Assembly (NCBI RefSeq): GCF_008831285.2
Contig: NC_045146.1
Location: 7,698,972-7,762,971, forward strand
Direction of reading: 5' to 3'
DNA length: 64,000 nt
Origin: Nymphaea colorata
Taxonomy: Eukaryota > Streptophyta > Magnoliopsida > Nymphaeales > Nymphaeaceae
Part shown: in pieces, positions 22,612-44,180 of the stretch
How the letters are laid out: each line of letters starts with the position of its first letter
Position numbering within the stretch: the stretch's first letter is position 1
Made by a program: the position numbers and the translations under genes
Notes under the pieces: model-generated
Seen by the model: the letters and a program-made list of their open reading frames with translations, nothing else
What the model was told of the DNA's origin: nothing
Databases searched by the model: none

Positions 22612-23384
22612 AGGATAGTGTCTCCTACCATGATACCATCCATTTGTGTCTTACTCCCTGTTGCAAATGTCGCCTTGCCTTCCTCAATCATTTGCTTGTG
22701 TTTGCCTGCCATCCGGCATCGTTCTGCCTTTCTTTTCTCTACCTTTGCCAGTCTTCTCCTGCCCTTTGCTGGCATTTATTAACCACCCAATTCTATTATG
22801 TCTTTCTATGTGATGCCCTTTATTGGCACCGATCTACGGTCAGTCATTGGTCTTTGTTGGTCACCTACTTCTCACTGCTTACACGTAAACTTTTCAATCT
22901 TACATGCAGATGTATAAATGAGAGATTTACCTATACTTCCTCTATTTTTTTTGTGGTGTATTGCGAGAGACGGAGCTCGACCTATCGATGCAAGGTCTGA
23001 TCATTTCTAATGCCCTTACCAAGGGTAATCATTCCAATAAACAGACAAAAAATTTCTATTTCCTATGTCTAAATTTCATCTAAAACCAAAAAATGTACCC
23101 CAATTTTGAAATTATGCATGTTTATTTAAAATCTATGTAAATCTTAAAAAGAAGTTGATAAACAAAGGAGAATCATTTGATATATTGTTCACATATCTAT
23201 CATCACAGATCAATGCAAATCAATATTCTAAACCTAACATGATGCATACAAAGCTAAGTCATGTTGACCTAGAGTCCAACCTCTACTATGATTGGAGTGT
23301 AAGCTGTGGACCTATTAAGAGAAAACTGGATATCAATCCAAGAGTTATAATAATGGTCTAAGAATTTTTATATAATTTGAAATA
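22612..23384. other. No gene identified
   Basis: Frames of about 100 codons on either strand overlap and show no domain. Confidence 0.4.
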
Positions 23385-23880
23385 AGGGATGTCATATAAG
23401 TCCAAACTATAGGATCATGTTATTGATATTCACGATCCAAAATCCAAGGTCAAAGATCCAGTACATTTGATCTTGTATTCATGTACTTTGATATTCTAAA
23501 ATCCAAATTATGAGATAGTAGATCCAAACATCATTTCAAATCCTGAGTTAGATTATGTGGAAATTGATCTAAGGTTTTATGGTCCACAACTCATTATATG
23601 AAATTTGATCCTTAATCCAAAGTTTGAGATCCAAGATCCAAAAATTAAGACTTGAGATCCAAAATCTGATGTCTAGAATCTAAGATTCCTATTCCGAGAT
23701 TCATAATTCGTGTTCCAAAACCCAATAATTGAGATCTAAAATTCAATATTTGAGATCCAAATCTAAGTATGCCAAAATTAGGTTTAATGTCAAGGTTTAG
23801 ATCATGCTAAGGATCATAATTTGAATCCAATACTTTGGAATCAAAATCCAAGATCAGAATAGGCTAAGGGTAGGTTGGTC
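23385..23880. repeat. Cryptically simple GATCCAAA-type DNA
   Basis: The motif GAGATCCAAAATCCAA and variants recur many times at irregular intervals without a fixed period. Similar DNA recurs elsewhere in the window on both strands. Confidence 0.65.
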
Positions 23881-25433
<1,553 letters not shown>

Positions 25434-25587
25434 AATTTGTAAAAGAAGACATTTAACTTGAAGAGAGAAACAAAAGATTCTAGAGAGAAAATGAAACATA
25501 CGTGTATGTTCACTTGTATGTATATGAAAATTCGTAAAAGAATATGTTGAATTATAGAGGGAGAAAGACAAAGAGAAATAGTCATGT

Positions 25588-25591
25588 GCAC

Positions 25592-25625
<34 letters not shown>

Positions 25626-25626
25626 T
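25588..25626. repeat. Compound microsatellite (AT)n(GT)n
   Basis: A second, shorter array of the same type and orientation about 160 bp after the first. Confidence 0.93.
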
Positions 25627-26734
25627 TTAATGAGAGTTGAAATCAATAAATAACTTAAAAATATCCGACTTCGATTTTTTATGTAGAACAGAGAGGAACT
25701 TGGGTTCATGCAAGAGCCTAGAATAAGTTTCCAATTCCTCATTAAAGAGGGTTTTTGCTTTCGAAAATCCTTGAAAAACACGATTCTGAATATTTCATAC
25801 ATGAAAATAAAACCATAATTATTCTGTTTATTATAAGAGAATATATTTCTCCTACCATTGGGTATTGAAGAAAATCAAACAACGTAATGAAGCACTCATT
25901 GGAGTTCCTAATCGGATGACTAAGAGAAAAACTAAACATAAGATTGACATGAAGATACATTTTATCATGTACATATTCGTGAATGACTTTCCCAGGTTGG
26001 ACAAATCCCAACCTCAAAATCAACGTAATAATGAAGAAAAATCTCAAACTAAACACTCATTCTCGCAGTGCATTTTCTCATTAATTAAGGAAAATTAATC
26101 TATCATACATGAACATCATCTCGAGCATAAGCGATGAATAAAGCAATATAACAAGCATATTTTTGAAATTACATGAAGAAATAAAATTTATTTCGCCTTG
26201 GTCATACTCCCGGTGCACTCAAGAATAGCTCTCGACTCCAGATATGAAATTTTTAGAGCTTTCTTGTATAACCATGGGATTGGGAAGATAGCAAGATGAA
26301 ATGAAAATAAAAATAAAACAAGAGGAGAACTGTGTGCCTCCAATATAGATGATTTTAGGGACGAGTCTCCTTCTTCGGATGATGCTAGGGTTACCTTAAG
26401 TGAAGCTCAAAGATGATGAATGTATTTTTCTAAGGGATCTTCTTGTACTCCCTTAAAGAGTTGGAACTTGGAGAAGCTTGTTCCGAAGGTTAGAGAAGAA
26501 GAAAAAGAAGAGAGAGAGAAATGGAGAAAAAGAGCTAAAGGAAAACTCTAAATCTTTGAGTAAGAAAGCAATATAGGTTCCCCAAGGTTTAGCTTATGCC
26601 CAAGAGAGAAGATTCTGGGGGTATTCATAGAGAGTTTGGAGTCAAAACTTTTTTTTTTTTTGAATTTAACAACATTTGCATGCAAATTCTAAGTATTTTT
26701 GAATGACTTTCAATTTTTCTTTTTAAATGGGCTT
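25627..26734. other. No gene identified
   Basis: AT-rich sequence with A-rich purine runs; frames up to about 104 codons lack any recognised domain. Confidence 0.4.
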
Positions 26735-26965
26735 TGACTAAGCGGGACTGGCCATTACCCTGCAAATACCTCTTTGGGATATGGGCAACGCTAATGCCCA
26801 GCCAATAGTACCAAAATCACCCCCAATGGGCGTTTTAACACGAAAATGGTGCAGGCCCTGCTCGAAGTATTTATGCATGTGCAGCCACACGCCAGGCAAT
26901 ATTAATGTCAGCGAGCGGGGCACGGCAACACACACGTGATCGTGCACGACTGCACGTCGTGCAAC
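26735..26965. other. CpG-rich island in AT-rich surroundings
   Basis: A sharp rise in GC and CpG compared with both flanks. It includes an inverted pair TGCACGAC (26943-26950) and GTCGTGCA (26956-26963) around a 5-nt loop. The boundaries look abrupt, which would fit an inserted element or LTR fragment, but no terminal repeat was found. Confidence 0.5.
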
Positions 26966-27284
26966 ACATGCTTGCATATTATTATTATTTAAAAAAATAA
27001 AATAAAATAAAATAAAATGAATAAATAAATAATAAAAAAAGGTTGTTTATATAAGAAGCATAAAACCATTCTTTTATCTAAAATGTGTAAAAAAATAGTT
27101 TTTGTTACAAATGGGTGGTCAACTCTGCTTTGAGTGACTTCAAGCTCATTTTAAATGTGGATTGGGTTCAATTGGTAGCTGATGTGTTCTAGTAAGTGAT
27201 TTAAGCTCAAAAACACATCTTAGCGCGAGAACGAAACATAAAACAAAGGAAAGGTTCGTGCTCCCATGCGTGGCGCTCAATAGC

Positions 27285-27500
27285 ATCAAATTTTGTTGTT
27301 TTGATCTCAATTTTTGGATTTTGAGTTTGAAATTCTTGATTTTGACCTAAGCTTGGGTTTTGGATTTCATTCGGATCTGAGAGTTGGATTTTGGATTTGA
27401 ATCTCACGTCTAAAGTTGGATTTTGAATTTGAATCTTGTGTTTGGACTCGGACACGGGGTTAGAGATTCACTTTGGATCGAATAGTCATGAACTTGTTTT
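27285..27500. repeat. Cryptically simple TTGGATTT-type DNA
   Basis: GGATTTTGAATTTGAATC-like words repeat irregularly. This is the reverse-complement theme of the 23385-23880 block. Confidence 0.6.
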
Positions 27501-28669
27501 GGATCTAAGAATGGCATTATGGTCTAAAAATTTAAATCTAAATAACTGAGAATTTCGTTTAGGTGAAAATAAAGTACAATCTTTTGAAAAAAAATTGGGG
27601 TGACAACAGTATGCTATTATATTGACCGGGTCTAATTTAAAAAAAAATGTTCATGTGGGTATAAGGTGATCCTGGTACATGTTAAAACAATTGCGCCTAG
27701 TGACTAAAAGAATTTTATTCTATATGCATGATTTAAGTAAAAACTAAGTAAGCAAAAACATAGAATGAAAAGAAAGAGACAAACATGAGGTCTAGCCTAG
27801 AGACATTAAATTAAACCTATCTTAGAAAAAAAAAAAGCTAAACTAAATCATTATGAAAGCAAATAAAGAAAACCTAGGAACTAAGTAAGCTAAGCATGCT
27901 AAAAGGAAAAAAAAAACTAAAACATGCATAAAAGAAAAAATAAAGAAAATAAAGAAAAAGGAAAATGAAATTATCTAAGCATGGAGACCTGACCGAGCCT
28001 GCTCCCACCACCTTTGCACGATGCCTGGTTGGGTCTATATTGAGTGACAATGTAGCCCGAACCAAGAATTACACCAAAGTCTTTAAAAAAAATTAACTTA
28101 TTTGAGATAAGTCTTTTGAGTACCCAACTGAAATTTTACTAGATTATATGGGCTTTTCTTGAAAGCTCAAGGTGTATAGAGAGAGGGGGTGTGACCCCTA
28201 TCTATAGAGGAAAGAGAGAGTTGATCTCCCATGAGGAGATCCATACATTACTAAACTTAGTCTTGCTCTTCTCTCTCAATAGCACAAAACTGTATTCTAA
28301 AATCATGTTTTCGATCCAAATTCACTTATTGTGATGTTAAAATCCAAATTCAATTCCATAAAAACCAGCGCATGTACAAAGAAGTGCTAATTGATTTTTT
28401 TATAAATAATTCAGATTGACATTGAGCATTGTAGAACAAATGACGCAAGAACATGAAGTGGAGAAAACACACATTAAAACTTTAAGTTAAAACTTATTAT
28501 GAAAAAGGAAAATATTCATTCCGCCCATATACGGATACTGTTTTGATTTTGTTTATGTCGGAGTATTCAACAAAGAATTCTATACATTTCAAATCCTTTC
28601 GTGTGCATGACATTAAACATGGAGTGAGAAAATTATGATGAATTTTTGAAATATAATGTGCATTAAGCT
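27501..28669. other. No gene identified
   Basis: A-rich intergenic DNA with no supported frames, RNA genes or element ends. Confidence 0.4.
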
Positions 28670-28920
28670 CACATATGGATCTTGGATCTAGGTTTGGTAC
28701 TAGGACTTAGATCTAATCCATAACTAAAGAAAATTCTAGAAGATGGATCTGGATATGATAATGAGATCTAGATCATGATTTGTGTCGAAATTTGGAAGTT
28801 AGAACAATGGTTTTGGGTCTATGAAAGTATATCTCAGATTTGAGCCTTGGATATGAGATCTAGATTTGAAAGGTGGACTCGGATATGAATGGATATAATA
28901 TGAAATTGAAATGTGAACCT
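28670..28920. repeat. Cryptically simple GATCTAGG/GATCTGGA DNA
   Basis: Recurrent GGATCT/AGATCTA words without fixed period, another member of the same compositional family. Confidence 0.55.
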
Positions 28921-30229
28921 AGTTCTAGCTCGACCTAGGCTAGGACATGAACTAGACTTGTGGTAGGCTCGGTTTTAAAAATTGGGTCTAGACCTAGGTT
29001 GGGCACAATATTACTAGGCTTAGCTTGGGTGCTATTTTTAAAAAACCTGGTTTAGTGAGAAATTGGGGTGGATTAAACTTGGGTTCAAGGTTGCCAAATT
29101 CATGTGAATATATATTAAAAGCTAACTTAGGTTCATGTGGCTCCTAACTTAGGTGTTATAGAAAATATATGGATCGTAATGACCAAAATACTCTTGCGTG
29201 ATTTGTGATGAAACAAGTTCCAATAAGGAGACTGATTTGGACTAAGGTTCTAGGAATCAAAAAGAGCCATAAATCAAGATATATGCAACCTATGCCCTAT
29301 CTTTATGTAGAGGAATATGACAAAAAAGGAAATGACTGTTTGGGACCTGTTTGTATTTCCAGAGTTCTTGATGAGTTTTATTGATATGATTGAACCAGCC
29401 TGTGGGTTTGCTCCTTGATCGGCTTGGTTAAAATATTGCTGAAAATTCCTTTCAGATTGCTCTAAAAATAAAAAATAAAATCAAGTCATAACTGCCATAT
29501 TTATAAAGGAAAATAGATCAGGGTAATAAAAATCTAATTTTTATTAGAATTTTTACTAGTAGAGCTGGGGATACTGGGATAAGCTACTTGTAAGTATATG
29601 CCAAAATATAGAAAAAGTTTGATCGAATTCAGCTAAATTTAGCTCGACAGCCGTTTATAGAGTGTAGCAAGTACAATGAATGAGCCCCATGGCATTTGGA
29701 ACTAAATTGAACAAAAGCCAAAATGAATAAACTCAAACGTAACTAAAGAAAGACTGGTTTATACATGATAAATATGATCCAAACTTGGTTTCAGCTCACT
29801 CTATCGAGTTGAGCTCAAGTTTAGCTCAAACCTCCAGAAACATGGGAGAGAAAGAGCTCAAATTCAATTCAAAGCCCTAAAACAAGAGAGAGAGAAAGAG
29901 CTCAAAACTGAATTGAACTAAAACTATGATGAATGAACTCAAACTAAACTAAAGGAAGATTGATTATACATGATAAAAACGCTCAGTTGCAGCTCACCTT
30001 ATCGCTTTGATCTCAAATTCAGCTCAAAACCCTAAAAACCGGAGAGAGACAGACCTAGTGACAAACTGCAAGTTAGTATATTATTGAAACTTGGACTTTG
30101 TAACTCAAAGTAAATGAAATAAAACTTTCCCTCCATTAAAGTAAACTTGTTTTGGTTGAGCTAAAAGTCACAGTTTTAAGTTTCAATGAGCTTATTAGAG
30201 CTATAGAGGAGCTATCATCAATGTGGGAT
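28921..30229. other. No gene identified; AGCTCAAA-rich stretch
   Basis: Around 29600-30050 GAGCTCAAA/CAGCTCA words recur in two similar passages. This looks like decayed repetitive DNA with no coding support. Confidence 0.4.
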
Positions 30230-30700
30230 ATTCCTAATGAACTGACTCTAATGGCTTCCTTTCTACCCCCGTTTTTGCCAGACTAGAAATCGCTGTTCTT
30301 TTCCTAGTTTCTATCTCTAGATACCAGGGTTTATAGGTAAGTCTCCTTGGTTCCATCCTATGGATTTTATATTTTGGTTCTTTATTTCTTTTTCCCTTTT
30401 TGATTTTCAGTATCCTTTTTTGTTTTAGGTATTTGATGGAATCCGGTGTTGCTGCTCTTTTCTCTAGTTCTACCTCTAGTGACTTGAGTCTCCCTGCGAT
30501 GGTTCGGCAAATTGTCGGAACCACAGTGAACTTGTTCTTGCTGCTCAGTTTGTAGTGGAGCCTCCTGTTCGGGTGAGCAAGGGATATTAATCCCAGCGCT
30601 CGAAAAAGGCCCGAAGGGCTCCATTCCCCCTGCCTCCGAGGTCCTCATAGTGAGCCTCCTGTTCGGCATCTTTTGGATTGTGTTCATATTCATAATTCAT
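30230..30700. other. Compositionally distinct block of unknown origin
   Basis: GC content is higher and low-complexity runs are fewer than in the flanks. A 15-bp direct repeat GAGCCTCCTGTTCGG occurs at 30558-30572 and 30652-30666. A small plus-strand ATG frame begins within 30430-30440. An organellar-DNA insertion is possible but I cannot match it to a known mitochondrial or plastid gene. Confidence 0.4.
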
Positions 30701-32336
30701 TCATTCAACCATGTTGACGGCTTCAAACGTTCATCTTAAACAAAAGAAATACATTATTATAAGGATAAAGGACCCTATTATAATTATCCTTTTCATTTTT
30801 TTATTCATAAATAGATCGGAGGCCCATCCTAAAGCAGGTCTACTTTCTAGAGAGATTTGTCTTCATCTTACAACTGTCTTTAATTAGAAAGAAAAAGAAG
30901 GTCTCTACGAGTTTTTTGTCATCTTACACATTCTTTTTTCATTTTTTTGTCCCCACAAAACGAGTATTTCGGCCCTCCCCTCCTCGTTACCTTTCAAGGT
31001 TAACTCCACTTCCCCCCACCAACCCCCACAGGCTGGGTTTTTTTTTTTTTTTGTGTTTTTACAATTGAAATTTCCCGAAAGAAAGAAAATCAGGTCACAG
31101 GCAATCCTGATGGCCCTTTGTCTCATTAATTTTATCTGCCACTCATCTGAAATCACAGATTGAAAATTATCTCTTTTCTTTCTTCCTGATAAATAATTAA
31201 ATTTCTTGATATCCGTACGTTCCGAATGTTTTCCACATGTACAGTTTAAGTTTCCCCGAGAAAAAAATGCACCGAACGTTAACCTGTCAAGCCCATCACA
31301 TCAGTGGCCGAACGACGCAGCGAATGACAACGTATAATCAACATGTATACAGACGGTTTTTACCACCACGACAAATGATTGGTGTCTACACATGAGATAG
31401 TCGGGAAGGAGATGACAGCCTTCTCAAGATAAGAGTGGCCTTTGCTTTTAGAATGTCTGATAAATGGATGTAATTCTTCCTGCACATCAACTGGTTCTCC
31501 CACCTTCAACAAAGGAGCAGACCATTAATAGCTCACTTAGTTTCATTTTCCCAAAAGCAGCGTAGGCTTGTGGAGGGGAGATCTAGTGGAAGTTGTGTCG
31601 TGCTACTGTTTTAAGTAAAGCTGGACTGTGGTGCTGATAAGTTGTCTTCTGGACAGCGATTTCTTGCTCTTCAGGGAGTTTATGTTTGGAAGGATCTGAA
31701 GGCAGAAGCAGTGGGTCTTTCAAAGCAGTCAGTTCTAATACGTTGGGGAAGAGAGGAGGAATTGATTGCTTTTTCAGACTTTAATGGGGTTCGAGTTGCT
31801 GTTTCTTTTTCCTTTTTCTTCGTTTTATCATTCTTTGGCAGAGTTCCGAGGGTTCAGTTGAAAGGCCGGTTCTCTTTTTTGTTTTCGAGATAGTCTAAGG
31901 AGTTCTTTTGGTGGACGATCAGTTTGAAGCAGGGATCTGTTGCAGAGTTAGTTTTCATCTCACCTGTGACGCAGAGGCGTGTGATTTAAGGTATTCTTCT
32001 TAATCAGCTTGAGCCTGTCCGAAAGTTTCGGAATGAAATTTTAGACACTGCGATGCAATTTAGTCTTATTGTTCCTCAAGGAGTTGCATTTTCTGTTCAC
32101 GTAACTTCTGTTTTCTTAGAATTTCTGTTGTTTCTTCAACGTCTGTTCAAAGTTGTTATTTGGTTTAATGGCCAAGCTGTTCTATTTCTAATGTCATAAA
32201 GGTGCCCCTTTTTTCTGTTTATCTTTCCGTCTTTAAATTTCCTTCTTTAAACAGTGAGATTAGGTGAGCTATGGAAAAGGAGTTTTGAGGTAATCAGATG
32301 TTGTTTTAAGAAGGCAAAAGGGTGAGACTGCTAGAA
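30701..32336 (+). promoter_or_regulatory. Upstream region and probable 5' leader of the CIPK gene
   Basis: No coding sequence is supported before the ATG at 32337. The stretch 31540-32336 is less AT-rich and may hold transcribed leader, possibly with an intron. A TATA box could not be placed. Frames here start with TTG or GTG rather than ATG. Confidence 0.35.
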
Positions 32337-39722
<7,386 letters not shown>

Positions 39723-39905
39723 TTATTACCGGAGCTTGGATATATGGACATGATGAGGTGAATGCAAGAACCATCACTGTCCAATTTTGAAGCGCCACTT
39801 CCAGCATACTGGTTACTGTGTATGTGTTTGTTTGTGCCGGATACTGACTTTGTAATGTAGCTTGGGAATGTTACGCTATCCAGGTATCAGGTTGATTGCT
39901 AGATA
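39723..39905 (+). other. Probable CIPK 3' untranslated region
   Basis: T/G-rich sequence after the TAG stop, up to a microsatellite at 39909. The polyadenylation site is not identified with certainty. Confidence 0.5.
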
Positions 39906-39908
39906 CAA

Positions 39909-39909
39909 C

Positions 39910-39953
<44 letters not shown>
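39909..39953. repeat. Compound microsatellite (TA)n(GA)n
   Basis: About 25 bp of TA repeats followed by about 20 bp of GA repeats, directly after the CIPK 3' end. Confidence 0.93.
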
Positions 39954-39954
<1 letters not shown>

Positions 39955-41446
39955 CTAATAACACAAACATCAAAAGATAAATAGATTTGTAACAAATAAA
40001 AAATTGAAAATGAAAAAAAAAACCTGTTTGGCATTAAAAAAAGTGAAAAAGTGAAAAAATGCAAAAAAAAAATGCATTAAAAACGTGTTTTTTTGTTTTT
40101 AATGTTTTTTTAAAAAACGTATTTTTTATGTTTTAAACGGTCATTTAATTTATCATGTTTTTTTTGTTTTTTTTTTTAAAAAAAAACGCATTTTCTTTAC
40201 TATGGTTCAAACCACTAGCATCTCAAGATGAGCATTTGACTGTGTCAATCCATTTGAAAGTTAATGGCCAAATTCTGGTAAAATCTTCCAAAACATCTTC
40301 TCCAAATTGCACCCACAATCCATATAATCTAGAAGACAGCTGAATAAAACTAGAGCCAAGATATTCAGAAGTACAGGAATTTAAATATATATAATAGGTG
40401 GCTACTAAGAATGGCATTATAACCGAGTGTCTATTTGATATTCCAATGGGCGGTTTGATGTGGTGGAGTTGGGTCTGAGCTGTTACAGAGATGTGCAGTT
40501 GGAACTCAATGTGTGTCAGTTTTCTGCACAAAGCCACAAACCAAAGCGTGTACTGTGGAGGTACAAGCCACATACCCTTATGAACTGAGTGACTAAGTCT
40601 ACCAACCCAACTCCCCGTTCCAGCTATCTGACAAGCCAAAACATGCATATATACCTGGGATGAGGCTACTAGACACAAAAGCTTTTCAACCTTGGGCTAG
40701 CAAGTACTATTTCTGCATCGCCTTAACCAAAATGACCTAGGTGTGGTTTTCCCATCTAGGTGTTGTCTCCTCGTGTAATAAATAAGAGATGTCTTTTGTC
40801 TCACGGGGAAATCTCTAGGATTGCTAAATATGAACTTGCTGAAGACCTCTGAATAAATAACATAAGCTTTTCTAAAATTTAAGCACAAATTATAAAGACC
40901 TGTTAATTGAGTATTTGGAAAAACTTCTGACCTTCCAAATTGGTTGTTTTTCCTACTTTTCATTTTGTAGTCTTAAAGAAGACCTTAAGTCAACATCATT
41001 TTAGTGATTCAAAAGACTGGATGGACTAAACCAACTTATTAATTGGATTTCAGGGTTCCGACAAACCTGCTGGGAGAGAAGTCTCCCTAACCTTTTATTA
41101 TGCGAAAATGAGCTGTATAAAATAAAGGAACAAAACTGTTTATAGTCCAAAAGGTAATCAGACAAGCAGTAGACTCATCAGGAAAGACAAAACAGCTCAA
41201 AGCATCAGACTTAAAAAAACGTAAAAAATTCTAGCAGCTATTGCTCCCTCTCCAATGTAAGTCGATGGGGCCGTGGGAGAGATAGCACGACAACATTTTA
41301 GCAACATCTTTCTTCCTCTCAGGGCATCCTTTAAAGATTGTTTACTTCTTTCGTGCTATTTGAGTAAACTCTAACTGATCTTTGGGGGTTGAATACATGA
41401 AAATAAACAAAAATAACCATTATATATGTAGTCAGTCATATAATTG

Positions 41447-41449
<3 letters not shown>
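39954..41449. other. No gene identified; A/T homopolymer-rich start
   Basis: 40010-40190 consists largely of A and T homopolymer runs around AAACGTGTTTTT and similar words, and could be a decayed MITE with an ACCTGTTTGGCA-like left end. The rest has a 151-codon minus frame (40223-40678) with no recognised domain. Confidence 0.4.

Positions 41450-41534
<85 letters not shown>
41450..41534. repeat. Compound microsatellite (AC)n(AG)n
   Basis: About 44 bp of AC repeats followed by about 40 bp of AG repeats. Confidence 0.95.
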
Positions 41535-41539
<5 letters not shown>

Positions 41540-42119
41540 AACTGTGCTATCTAAAAAGAAATTCAAGAGTGAAGCCAAGTTTTCTGGATAACTAGACTCA
41601 TTTAGAATGAACCAGACCATACAAATGTCCAAATCTATTGGACTAAAGAAAATGTAAAAGTAAGAACTGCAAATTGGATTTTATGAGCCAAGATGACTAA
41701 AATCACTACATGAACTCATTTTATAAAATTCAATCTACATAATACATTTTTGTTATTTTTTTCGATCATATGATTTTGGATATTGTAAACATATGATCAT
41801 AATCTTGTCAAGACATGCAAGTGATGAACATAAAGCATGGAATTCACTTACAAAGTGTAATAAAACTAGCAAAATATTATTACCAACGGCATGTGTTACT
41901 ATGAGCTAAAAAGAAAAACTCATATTTTGAAAGTCTCAAGAAATTTTAAAGTTTCAGCTAATTATGTTTCAAATATCTTAAGGCATGCATACTTAGAAGG
42001 CTATAAAGTTTTAAAGCTAAGAGTCATGATTGTCACATGCTAATTCATCAATTCTTTCCACTACATTTCGAAGAACTTTGCCAAAATGTTGCCATAATCT
42101 GAATTTTCATATCAATTTC
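41535..42119. other. No gene identified
   Basis: AT-rich DNA without supported features. Confidence 0.4.
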
Positions 42120-42740
42120 TCATGAAATTTTGGATTTGGTTATTTCTTAACATCCGTGTTGCATTTGGATTCATTCATGTAATATTTTGATCTGAATTAT
42201 CTTATTTAGATCAATTGGTTCAAGATCCATATCTTGTTTGTATTGTATCCAAACCTCTTGTGATTCTTAAATCCTATAACAATACTAAATTCATTTGGTT
42301 TAGTTTCAGTTTCATGATCTGGATCCGTGCATTTCTTGGATCCAATCCCATGATCTAGCTCCATATAGTTATAATCCAAAGGCATAATATGGATCCATTT
42401 AATTGGTATCCAATTACATGATTTACATCCATTTGTTTTGAATCCAAAAGCATGATATGAAACGATTTAGTTTGGATTGAATGTTGTGATATGGATTCAT
42501 TTGGTTCTAGATCCAAATCATTACATAGATCCATTTAATATGAATCCATGGTTGTGGTCAGGATTCATTTGCTTTGGTCCAAAATCATGATCTTGATCAT
42601 TTGGTTTTAATTTAAAACTCATGGTATGGATCCATTTGGATGATGTAGATTCATTTAACTTGGATTCAATTTCATGATCTGTATTCATTTATTTTGGACT
42701 GCCATGCATTCAAACATTTGTCAAACTAGGATCCAAAATA
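42120..42740. repeat. Cryptically simple GGATCCATTTGG-type DNA
   Basis: GATCCATTTGGTTT, CATGATCTGGATCC and related words recur at roughly 40-60-bp spacing with heavy divergence. It looks like decayed tandem repeats. Confidence 0.65.
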
Positions 42741-43254
42741 ATTTGTTTGTGTCTCATATTTTGAGACGAATTAACCAAAAGGATATATCACTAAAGCAAC
42801 CTCCCTTGTGGAAGTTGATCTGATATTATTTGTATGTTTATTCTTCATGTGATGTAAAACAAAGGAAGGACACTATCTGGTAGAAGTCAAATACCTCAGT
42901 CAGTCATAAATATGTAACATTCTATAAGGTTTCATGTGGACAGTAAGTTAATCCAAACATAAATTTATTATTTTTAGGGTATATTGTCCATCTTTATTAT
43001 TGTTTGTGGAATACCAATTACAAGCTTATATTGTTGTCCAAAGATATGATATCAATGTCGTGCATGGTATTCCATAGTGAGTTACGTCATCATTTGAATT
43101 TGTCGATTAATAGTTGTTGTATTCATGTCCAAATACTGATGGCAACTTTGTGCTTGGTTGTGTGGTCCTTTGCGTAGTTAATGTAAATCTCACTACAATA
43201 TATGCCCATGAAAATCAATTCTACCCCTCTACTAAATGACACAAAATTCAAAAA

Positions 43255-44180
43255 ACTAGAATAGGATGATTATCATAGCTCTTGGGTGTACGGATCTGGA
43301 CTTTGCATTGTGAGAAGACCAACCAGGTGATCTTATAAATGAAAGTTTTGCTATTGATAAAGAAACTTTGAAAAGTGATAGCATTCCGATCAAATCAGTC
43401 TTATGCTCATGAAGTATGCAATTTGAGAGACTTTTAGGGGACCTACACTTGAAGAAACTAATGTCAAGCAATCCCTCAAGAGATTGAAAAACATTATGAT
43501 AAAAATGAAATGGCTAAGACAAGCATGCTTCTAGCAACCCTTGTATCAAAGAGACATAAAGGAAATAATCATATAAGGGAGTAAATCATGGAAATGTCCC
43601 TTATTGTTTGAAAACTTATGGCACTAAGTTAGAGTTGTCAGAAGACTTGCTTCTACTTCTGCATCTAGTTTTGATTTCAATTTTGCATAATATAATTATT
43701 TTAAGGTTAATTGCAAGATAGAACAATAAATTGACTTTTAATGTGTTTGTTTTTTCACTATGTAAAAGAGGAAGAGAGGTTGGAGTAAAAAAAAAGACGG
43801 TCTTAACATGGTGACTAAAGCTAAAGATAAAAGTTCAAAGAAAAAAGGACTAAAGAAGTTGCACTTGATCCTTCATAGCAAAGAAGTAGAAAAAACATAA
43901 GGTTCAAAAGTCAAATTATTTCTTCTGTAAAGATAGAGACCATATAGAGAAAGACTATTCTATGTATCCTAGAAAGACAAGAAATATATTCCTTCGTTTT
44001 GCAATTCATTTAACTTTTATACTAAAAAATACATCATGGTAGATTTGGGAGCTTATATTCACGTAAGTGTGCATGTACATGGTTGCCTAAGTTATCCGAG
44101 TGTCAAATGATGTTCAAAGATTATTTTATCTATGCAATGACCAGACAGTTGAAGCTAAGGAATATGGACTCTTATGTTGT
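43255..44180 (+). mobile_element. Decayed Ty1/copia gag and protease-start remnant
   Basis: Successive short plus-strand segments in shifting frames match the layout of a plant copia gag: an N-terminal block near 43280, a gag core near 43480-43620, then a basic linker and a zinc-knuckle relic near 43910-43960 (FFCKDRDHIEKDY, two of the metal ligands lost). A degraded aspartic-protease start (VDLGAYIHV) lies near 44040-44070. Stops and frameshifts interrupt every part. No LTRs or reverse transcriptase were found nearby, so this is a fragment. Identification is by recalled family pattern. Confidence 0.6.

Noticed and set aside
31642-31893. 83-codon frame just upstream of the CIPK gene
   Set aside because: It begins with TTG, shows no domain, and is more likely leader or promoter sequence.
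32322-32336. Alternative upstream start for the CIPK protein
   Set aside because: The upstream codon is GTG. The ATG at 32337 gives the N terminus expected for CIPK3-like proteins.
40223-40678. 151-codon minus frame
   Set aside because: No domain, no exon structure and no neighbouring gene to support it.
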